Notes under the pieces: generated by a model
Seen by the model: only the letters and a program-made list of their open reading frames with translations
What the model was told of the DNA's origin: nothing
Database searches by the model: none
Shown: positions 56,386-64,000 of the stretch, piece by piece
How positions within the stretch are numbered: position 1 is the stretch's first letter
Layout: every line of letters starts with the position of its first letter
Position numbers and translations under genes: made by a program
Source: Acanthornis magna
Taxonomy: Eukaryota; Chordata; Aves; Passeriformes; Acanthizidae
DNA length: 64,000 bases
NCBI GenBank assembly: GCA_036785705.1
Contig: JAWUZG010000330.1
Span: 789,501 to 853,500, forward strand
Direction: 5' to 3'

Positions 56386-58310
56386 AGCAATGTCAGTCTT
56401 CACCTTCTCCTCTTCACCTTGTCCTCCTCCCTGGCAGTGACCCTGGGGGCAGCGCTGCTCAGCTGCCTCTGCCGGGGCTCCTGGGCCAAGGCCCCGTGAG
56501 CAGCCTGCGAGCAGAGACCTGCCCTGCCAAGGCTGTGGCTCCGCACATCAGCCTCACATCCCAACAGGTCAGCGAGCTTCCTTTTGGAACGGAGGCATCC
56601 CAGGTTCTGTCACACACCATGAACTCTTTCCCTTCTTCCTCTGGCTTAGTGCTGCATACTCTCAAGAAGCTGTAGATTAGGTACAAGGGAAGAAGTGAGT
56701 TAGTTGAACTCACACCTTTACAAACAACCCATCTAAAGGGTGAGACATTCAAGGGGTTTTCCCATCAGTCAGAAGATCATGTTATTTTCATTTTTCAGGG
56801 GACTAGCATCAGTTTAATTCCCATGAACTGTATGGAGCTGTCAAGCCAGAAGAGAGAGGATCTACTTCATTGCTGATAGGTTGCTCATTGCCTATCCACT
56901 CCTATGGGATCTCTTTCCTTCCAAACACGTGGCAACCGACAGTGGTCTCTAGAATTTGACAATTCCATCAAGCAATGAAGTGTTTTAAGAAACTACTCTT
57001 CAAGGCCTTTGTTTCTTGGAATTGCCACTCACTTCTGGGTTGGGGCCTCTTGGCTTTTTCTCTTCTCAATACAGGAAGCGCTGAGACTCAAACAGTGCCT
57101 GTTGCTTCACTCTCTTATGTGTATTGCCAAGTCTCAGGACAAAATCATCAAAAATCTGTGAAGAAAACAAACAACAAGAAAGCTGGATTAAAATATCCTT
57201 GTTTGAAGAAGGCATGTAGAAATGAGCACTCTTTCTGTCACGTCAGCACTTGCTTGCACAATTTCTCTGTCTTCCTGTAGCCTACTCACTGGAATGGTTG
57301 CACAACCTCATGCCGGTTGAAAGATTTTCATGTATTTTTGAGAGGTTTGGGTGGGGACAGAATAGTTCCTAAGGTGTTTCTCTCCACCTAGAAGTCACTA
57401 CATTCATCCCATTTCTTGATGCAAACCAGTATCTTTGGTATAAAAGTATGGAACCAGTTATTCACAAGGCCCATTTTTCCACACAGTTGCCTCAGGTACT
57501 GAGGGTAAGTATGATTTTGCTAAACTATGGCCAGAGGAGGTCCAAGTTGTGTTTGGTGTGTCTCGGAGCCTGTGTCTGGAGAAGTGCAGGGCTCTGATCA
57601 ACTCTTCCAGAATGCAGACCATTGGTCTAATGAACAGGTAGACTTGTGAAATTTCATGTGCTGGACAGCACTCATTAGAGCAGGTTCAGTCCCTTGACAG
57701 CCACATTGTTAGGCAGCATTTTCTGGGAAAAGGGGAAAAGCAGCTTCTGGGAGGAGAAGGAAGAGATCTGTGTCCTTAGGCATTTTCCTCCTTTCCCAAA
57801 GGGCAAAAAGGCCCTCCAAGAAGGGTGAGCACAGGCTTGAGCAAGAGGAATAGGGATGAGGCTGGAAATGAGTAGCCAGAGTTGTGCCTGTGCAAGACCA
57901 GATGGAGGTTACAGAAGTATCCTTTTCCAAAATTTTGCTTTAAACCAACCCAGCCTGATACCTCTTTTCCTCATCCAAAGCCATGTTTTGTCTAGAGAAG
58001 AATTGCTACCCTTTCAGTGGCTGGATTCCCTTCACTTAACACAACTGGCAGTAGGAGACAGCGAAGTTACAGCAACAGAAAAAACTGTCATCATCGCGTG
58101 AACAGCATCAATAGGCACCGGCCAGACAAATACATACGGACGGAAAGAACTTGTCCTGAAGCCTGGAACTGAATTCAATTTTTCTGGGGAAGAGGGACCA
58201 GCCTGTCCCAAAGCGCTAGGATGCAGGGCCAAGACAGACTGAAGTAACTCTACTGCTCCAGGCTCGGGAAAGGAGCCAAAGAAAAGGAGCAATGAAGAAA
58301 CCCCACATAC
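56386..58310. other. Interval with no supported gene
   Basis: Short frames on both strands, including a plus frame at 56,975-57,280 starting MKCFKKLLFKAF, show no family features or splice support. Confidence 0.4.
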
Positions 58311-58515
58311 TTGGACAATGTTAGTGGGGATGAGCCGGGGCTTGGTTTTGCACAGATGAAGGAGCGGTGCCAGTCCTTCCATCCGTGTCTGAAATGCCTT
58401 GGCTTGCAGGAGATTGGAAAGCTTCTGGAGCAGCTCTGTTTCTTCCCCAGCTGGAGGTAACGTGACCTGGACTTTTGGACGGTGTAGGTGGCGTCCATCC
58501 GAGATAGAGTTCACC
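58311..58515 (-). pseudogene. TOG-domain start exon, TOGARAM2-like
   Basis: A 205-bp exon on the minus strand with acceptor TTTTTCCAG at 58,516 and donor CCAA/GTATGT at 58,310. It reads through HRPKVQVTLPP, then EETELLQKLSNLLQAKAFQT and RMEGLAPLLHLCKTKPRLI. The order 'ELL-K-LLQAKxFQxRMEG, LL, CK-xPxL, NIVQ' is the first helical repeats of the last TOG domain in TOGARAM (crescerin) proteins, which bind tubulin and regulate ciliary microtubules. The exon is open and well spliced. The following TOG exons are not found downstream, so it belongs to an incomplete gene, or its neighbours are too decayed to see. Confidence 0.55.
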
Positions 58516-59367
58516 CTGGAAAAAGACCAGAGATTCAGTGATGCCAACTCTTGGTTTTCCACAACCCAAGGCAGGTTATGGGTGCTACCATACTGAGCAG
58601 CACTATGAAATCCCACATTCATTACTCTTCAGCGCAAATAGAGGGAATAATGCAAAGTGGTAGGGAACAAGCCTGCTTCAAGGAAGCAGCAGAAAACTTT
58701 GGACTCTTTGGAGAATGGCCCATTGTGTTGGAAGTTGATTTGGTTCAACACTCATTCTCCCTGCTCCTGCAAAAAGGCTCATTCCTTTCTACAGCACAGA
58801 TGAAAAGGAATACAAAAGCCCCAAAACAAACAGATGATTTTCCACTGGATGCTGCTGAATTCACCAAGCTCCTTCCAGCTCCAGAAGGCAAGAGAGCGGG
58901 GCAGTATTCCCAGAAGACAAATAATCCTTGGAGTAATTAGGATTGCCTTGGACACCTTTTGTAGATTTGAAAATTTTCTTTGACACTAGTACCACCTGTG
59001 TCTTTTGCAAAGACACTGTCATCTGCAGAAGCACTGTTCTCCACTTAATTCTTTTACGGGGGGCAGAGTAGTGATACTGGGGTGTGGGGGGAGAATTATG
59101 CCTAAATGTAAACCCATTTTCTCCTCTGTCCCTTTCCCCTTTGTGGCCAATGTTCAAACTACTCCACCCCCCACATTTTCCTAATAAAAATAATAATTCC
59201 TTTGCTATCTGCAGATGAAGAGGCTGAGGATGAAGAGTTCATTCCCAGGAGCCAAATGATTCAGCAGAAGAGGAATGAGATAAAGACTGATTAGCTATGT
59301 TTCATCTCATATTAGCAGTGGCAATAGTTGCACAAAGGAGACATTTCGGCTGCTGCCAAGCACTTAC

Positions 59368-59485
59368 TTGCTTCTTAATTCTCCTCAGAATATCTTCCAG
59401 GTCATGTGGGGAAACAGATTGCTCCAAAAGCTTCTTGAATTTTGGATGACTCAGCAACATTTTCACCATCTCCTGTCCATAATGC
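59368..59485 (-). pseudogene. TOG-domain end exon, TOGARAM2-like
   Basis: A 118-bp exon with acceptor GGGTTAG at 59,486 and donor AAGCAA/GTAAGT at 59,367. It reads HYGQEMVKMLLSHPKFKKLL, then EQSVSPHDLEDILRRIKKQ. This matches the final helices of the penultimate TOG domain in TOGARAM proteins (YGxKMVxML, HPKFxxLL, LxDI-xxIKK). It lies upstream, in transcription order, of the exon at 58,311-58,515, as expected if both belong to one gene. Confidence 0.55.
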
Positions 59486-61179
59486 CTAACCCAGGAAAAA
59501 AAGAAAGAAAGAAAGATTGAAAGAAAGTGAGAGAGAGAGATGAAAGTGAGGAAAAGAAGAGTGTCAAGCAAAGAAGCTGATGCCTTCAACTCAGCAGGTG
59601 CAATAGTGGCATGAGAAGGCATTAGCTACTCAGCAAAGAGAGACATTTACCTCCCCCTGTCACTGCACAGTGCTGTCAGCTGAACACAAGAGACAAGAGG
59701 AGAACATGGGGCAACAGAAAAACTCAGTTTCACTCTGAAACTGGGAGTTTGCTTCTGGGGCATCGAAGCCTCCCAGGGAACAAGCAGAGTTAATCTGCTT
59801 TGTTTTCAGAGCTTATCAGCAGTGTCTTGCTGCCATTGCACAATAATTTGCCTTTCTTTAACTGGCAGGGAAGCCAGGACAAAACACCTCACCCTTGCTA
59901 TTGATTATGCCATCCTAGATGTATGCCCAGGGGCAGCTAGTTACTCATGTCTTCTTGGCATCTCTTCATGGGAATTTAATCATCCAAGTAAGGGCATTTT
60001 GGGGCTTTGGCTTGATTTTGCCACCAGGAAACCACAACTTTCTTCAAGAAGAATTTTACAGGTCATTCAGCCACCAAAAGCAGGAGTTCGGCCACACACT
60101 TCCGCACCTGGACATAGCGGCTCCTGGGAAGAAGAGAGCCAACACTGAGCCACAGGGACAAGGAGGGACAGCAGCGCAGGCCATGGCCACAGCATGCTCC
60201 CTGTCATTGCTGGCCAAAGGAGGCCTGCGTCTCCCTGAACTTGGGACACCTGCAGACGCTTCTGTCCTGAGATAAACACAAAGTTAGCATTGGACAGAAT
60301 GAGTGCCTGCAAGGGAGAAGGAGGAATTCAGTCTCCCTGCACTATCTGATGCTCAATTTCTTTCTCAAATCTTACTCTGAGAAGGATTAAAGAAATTGAT
60401 TAAAAATGAATTACTTAGAAATTAAAAACTACTCATGCTGACCCATCAGAGGACACCCATGACACAGAGCTGCAGCAGCATGGAGGCTATTTCCACCCAT
60501 TTATCCCCAAATCTGCAGAGCCTTGGAATAAAGCAAATGCAGGGATAAAACTCTGTGGGGCATGAAGTTGCAGAATATCCAGCAAGGAGGCCCATTTTTT
60601 CTGTGAGGCTTGGCAAGAGAGACATTTGAATGTTTTACTCTTTTCCAAAGCTGAGGAAAGGGTGGCAGTCACTTTAGCCAGGCTGTCCTGCTCTCGAGAG
60701 TGTCTCTTGGGAACTATCAGGCCCAGCACCAACACTTCAGGCAGCATTTGGTTCAGCTGTCCCATGGCTGTCAGCCTGTGAAGCCTAACATGAAATATCA
60801 GTTGGAAGAGAAAGTAGAGCTCTAAGGCCAGCACAGTCATACAAGACTCCTCTTGGCAGCAGCTGCACCTGCTGTGCAGGCTGTGCCACACGCAACACGT
60901 GGCCCCCCATGTGCTCCATGCCCCAGCAAGTAGCCTCCCTATTTCTCAAGTTCATGGCAGAATGATGATGCATGGTTTTTTTCACGGCTTCTGTGGTTAG
61001 TGCTGTGAAATATCAAAGAGCGCTCACAGCTGCAATTGCAATTGTGCCTCTTCCCACAAAACCACAAGGCTCTATCCTTAGCCTTTGCAGGCACTTTCAC
61101 TTCCCCACCATTCACCACATCTAGGCAACTCTGGCAGACTGGGAGAACTCCAGGAAGCAGCAGGCAGCTGAGTCAGAGC
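59486..61179. other. Interval with one candidate exon
   Basis: On the minus strand TTCATGTTAG at 60,786-60,795 could be an acceptor for an open stretch reading LHRLTAMGQLNQMLPEVLVL and on to KVTATLSSALEKSKTFK (to about 60,620). The match to any TOG exon is weak. Purine tracts at 59,497-59,545 are GAAA-rich microsatellite-like. Confidence 0.3.
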
Positions 61180-63274
61180 ACCTTGACCTCCTTGATCTTA
61201 TGCCCAGTTGTAAAAATTGACCAAGTATTGGATTATACATCTTTTACCCAACATTTATCTGGGCTCTCATTTGACAGTGGAGGCCCAGGCACAGAGAAAT
61301 TACAACTGACATTTACAAAAGCAGCACCTGAATTTGCAGACACCTCTTCAATAGCCAATAGCTGCCCATACATATTCTCAAGGGTGCAGGAGTTTACAAA
61401 TATGGATTACAGCATTTAAAGATCTGCAGTATCCAGACACATGCAATACAGTTCCCAAATGACAACACAAACATTCCAGAGGGAATCGATAGCCAAGTCC
61501 CACAGAGGAGCAGTTTTGAGGTGCTTTTCAGCCCTGCCTCCACTTCCCCACCACCACCACCTCTGCTCTTCAGGCATGTGGTGTTGGTTGGACATTGTGC
61601 TGGATCATCACAGATAGGCAAATTGGTGAATACACAGAGGTTTGCCCAAATACAAATTTGTGGGAAATAAGCTCACGAGATGGGAAGAGTGAGGTGAACA
61701 GCACACAGGAGCAGCAGACACCTTGGCTTACCTCATCTCCTGGGACTCTGGGAAATCCAGCTGCTGAGAGCTTGGCTGAGACACAGCAGCACTGCCAACA
61801 AAGGAACTTACAGCCTTGTGTGTGGGGGGAATCAGAGGCAGTCCCAAGGACCCCTTCTTCATATCCCCACCACTGGAATTCAGCAAGGAAGCCTGCAAAG
61901 AGTAGAACAATGTGCTCAGATAGAGCATCCAGTCCTCACCCATTCACCCCTCCAGAGCTTTATCCAGGTTCTTAGCTAGAAATTGGCATAAACGTGTTCT
62001 GGGCTGCCTCTGCCTCCTTTGGCATTTGGCATGCTATGGCAATGGGTTTACATCACTATTCTCTCCCTGTCCCTAAAGCGCCTTCCAGCCACTGCTGATC
62101 TCCAGCCAAGTCCCCACAAAGCCATTCTGCAGCATGGCAAAACCTGCTTCTCCCAAGCTCCTCATTTCTCCTGCTGCTGCCCTTCCTTCCTACAGCTCCC
62201 CAGCAGCCTTGGAGCCCACATGCTGCTCAGCTCTCGCCATGCTCGCTGCTCTCCAGCTCCCACACATCCATCATCTCAGCCTCACAGGCACTGATGAAGC
62301 TCAGCACAGCTCCCTGCCCTGCTGCTCTCTCTAAGCTCTCTGCCTGCCCAAGTTGCTCCAGGGCCCCCAGACCATGACCAGCAACAGGGGGGAGGCAGCA
62401 GGGGCTGATGCACACCCTTCCTTACAATCCCATCCCTTCTGCAACAGCTCAAGAGCCAAATCAGCTCCTCTTCAAACTTCAGGGAAAGGATCAGTTTCTG
62501 GCAGGGACACACTGGGCCCTTTCTCACCAAGGCTGAAATCAAGTACCCAAGCCTTGGATTGCACATTGTCTTTACCAAAGCTGCTCTTCAGCTGCCTCCT
62601 CCTGCACCCCATGGCAAACCCAAAACAACTGCAGCTCCTGGCCCTGCTGCAAAGGCAATTGTGTGCGTGGGCTCTGGGCTGCTCTCGCCATGGCCACCTC
62701 CCATCCCTCACCTCTGGACAAAGCCATGTCACAGCACAAAGCTGCCCAGATGCTGATCAAGTCTAGAAACAGCATCAGAGACAGCTGTGCAGAAGGGCAT
62801 GGCTGTACAGCTCAAAAGATGAGACAACTGGGAATGGACTTTGCATGACTGCCTGTTCCAGCAAACATCTTTTTCCATCCAAACCAGACACAGCTGACAG
62901 AAAACACCACCAAGACATAGAGATGCTTCACAGATATCCATAGTTTACTAAATGTAGATGGATTACTTGACCAGATTGGATACCTTTAGCTGCTCTGTCT
63001 GCTTGTTGGTATTTTCTCAGCCATAAGACAAGGAGGAGCCACTAGAGAGCCCAGAAAACATTCAGACACCTCTCCTGCTATTGATACACGTTGGGGATGT
63101 GAAGTCTGCACTACACACCCATTGCAAAGAGAGCCTGAAGTGCAATGTCCAGCTGAGCTCTCCCTTGGCTCACCTGCTTGCCTGGGCTCTCACCCCAGCA
63201 AGAGTTCTCAGAGATCTGCCTACAGGTCATCAACTGAAAATCTATCACACAGGACTTAGCCTGGTCTCCTTACC
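61180..63274 (-). pseudogene. Second copy of duplicated minus-strand locus (possibly TOGARAM2-like)
   Basis: Homologous to 50,014-51,158 in order. The exon at 61,732-61,892 (161 bp) keeps one frame from SLLNSSGGDMKKGSLGLPL to QLDFPESQEMR, so it is more intact than its partner. The upstream part reads CNFSVPGPPLSNESPDK but has a stop after KDV. An extra ~1 kb at about 61,980-63,000 is absent from the first copy and includes words (CCATGACCAGCAAC, CTCCAGGGCCCCC) that recur at the window's right end. Confidence 0.4.
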
Positions 63275-63456
63275 TTCAATCCTTTTCCTTCTCACATCAG
63301 GTCCTGGTAAATCACCTCATTCTTGTCTTAGCCGGTGAACTTTTTCCCATGTTTCTGCTTCTCTCCGTTGCACACAAGGGAGGCAATGGCTTTGTGTGCA
63401 ATGGCAATAGGAAGTGTCCTGGGAAAACTTCTCAGAAACAGTGTAGCCAGTCAGGC
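63274..63456 (-). pseudogene. Linker-like exon, third copy
   Basis: Same acceptor and donor context as 51,158-51,368 but about 28 bp shorter, with a different, less proline-rich translation. Confidence 0.35.
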
Positions 63457-63925
63457 CTGCAAAGTGGAGACACAAAATATAAGAGAGGCTTCAATGCAAC
63501 CCTAGAGCACCTAAAGCTACATATTTCATGGGACTGATTTCCTGGAAACATCCAAAGAGCTGCAGAGGGAAACATGCTCCTGCTGGCAGCCCCTTGAAGC
63601 AGGCCAGGGGGACACCCTGAGCCACCTCCACAGAGCTGCCACAGCAACACCCTGGCCTCTGGGCTGCCGGGGGACAACAGGGAGCCCAGAGCCCTGGGCT
63701 TGCCAGGAATGCCTCAGCTGCACATGCACCTCCTGCTCCTCTGCCTGCCCCACAGCTCAGCAGCCCCACAGCTGCACGGGGCACTGGGAGCAGCACAGCT
63801 CAGTGCAGGGGGCACGTGCAGGGCACAACTGTTCCCTGGCAATGTGCATGGACACTCCAGGCTGGCACAAATCCCTTCCTCCCTCCCACCAGAGAGCGGC
63901 CCAGCTCCCGCCTTACCTCTCTGTG
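63457..63925 (-). repeat. ~475-bp block, copy 3 of 3
   Basis: Third near-identical copy. The window ends about 75 bp later, with CTCCAGGGCCCCCATGCCATGAC, a word related to 62,356-62,380, so the duplication probably continues beyond the window. Confidence 0.7.
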
Positions 63926-64000
63926 AGGCTGAGCCATGCTCAGCCTTCACCTTGTCCTCGATCAGAAGTTTCTCCAGGGCCCCCATGCCATGACTAGGAA

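Noticed and set aside
1..64000. tRNA, rRNA or small RNA genes
   Set aside because: I looked for cloverleaf-like and promoter-box patterns by eye and found none that I could support; a covariance-model scan would decide.

Overview
The window looks like part of a bird genome, most likely a passerine. CR1 LINE 3' ends occur three times, ERVL-type avian LTRs occur at about 22.4 and 25 kb, and two gene families known to be amplified in songbirds appear as fragments: an ARHGAP20/TAGAP-like RhoGAP gene and, less surely, a TOGARAM2-like gene with TOG repeats. There are no bacterial features. I see no gene that is clearly intact from start to stop. Density of LTR elements and decayed multicopy genes would suit a W chromosome, a subtelomere or an unplaced contig, but that is inference.

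Layout. 1-4.5 kb: a broken minus-strand copy (copy A) of an unrecognised multicopy gene family, cut by a solo LTR at 570-1139 and by a 2-kb composite insert at about 2.0-4.0 kb. 4.5-7.0 kb: a ~495-bp dispersed block, LTR-like sequence and a CpG-rich block. 8.6-11.8 kb: a longer copy (copy B) of the same family, with a TATA-type promoter, an open N-terminal reading frame with five 14-residue acidic repeats, then a reading frame of three larger repeats broken by single stops. 12.8-14.85 kb: a second set of the blocks seen at 2.9-6.2 kb, partly inverted. 14.85-35.6 kb: mostly AT-rich, gene-poor DNA with solo LTRs, CR1 pieces and a ~780-bp pentanucleotide array.

35.67-41.97 kb: a two-LTR, env-less endogenous retrovirus with gag, protease, RT, RNase H and integrase order visible and many frame breaks. 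42.6-46.8 kb: a decayed ARHGAP20-like gene whose early exons still join in phase but whose RhoGAP arginine finger is replaced by Phe, plus a tandem duplicate of one RhoGAP exon. 46.93-49.2 kb: a gammaretrovirus-like LTR with its primer-binding site and a leader rich in nested tandem repeats, including three regularly spaced hairpins; another LTR lies at 49.4-49.94 kb. 50-64 kb: a tandemly duplicated minus-strand locus with two exons resembling the end of one TOG domain and the start of the next in TOGARAM proteins, and three copies of a ~475-bp block.

The genes do not form a pathway. The window records repeated segmental duplication, LTR insertion and probable DNA editing of fast-evolving gene families. 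The best leads are the unrecognised family at 8.7-11.8 kb, the clustered G-to-A changes between the two copies of one LTR element, and the periodic hairpins in the retroviral leader.
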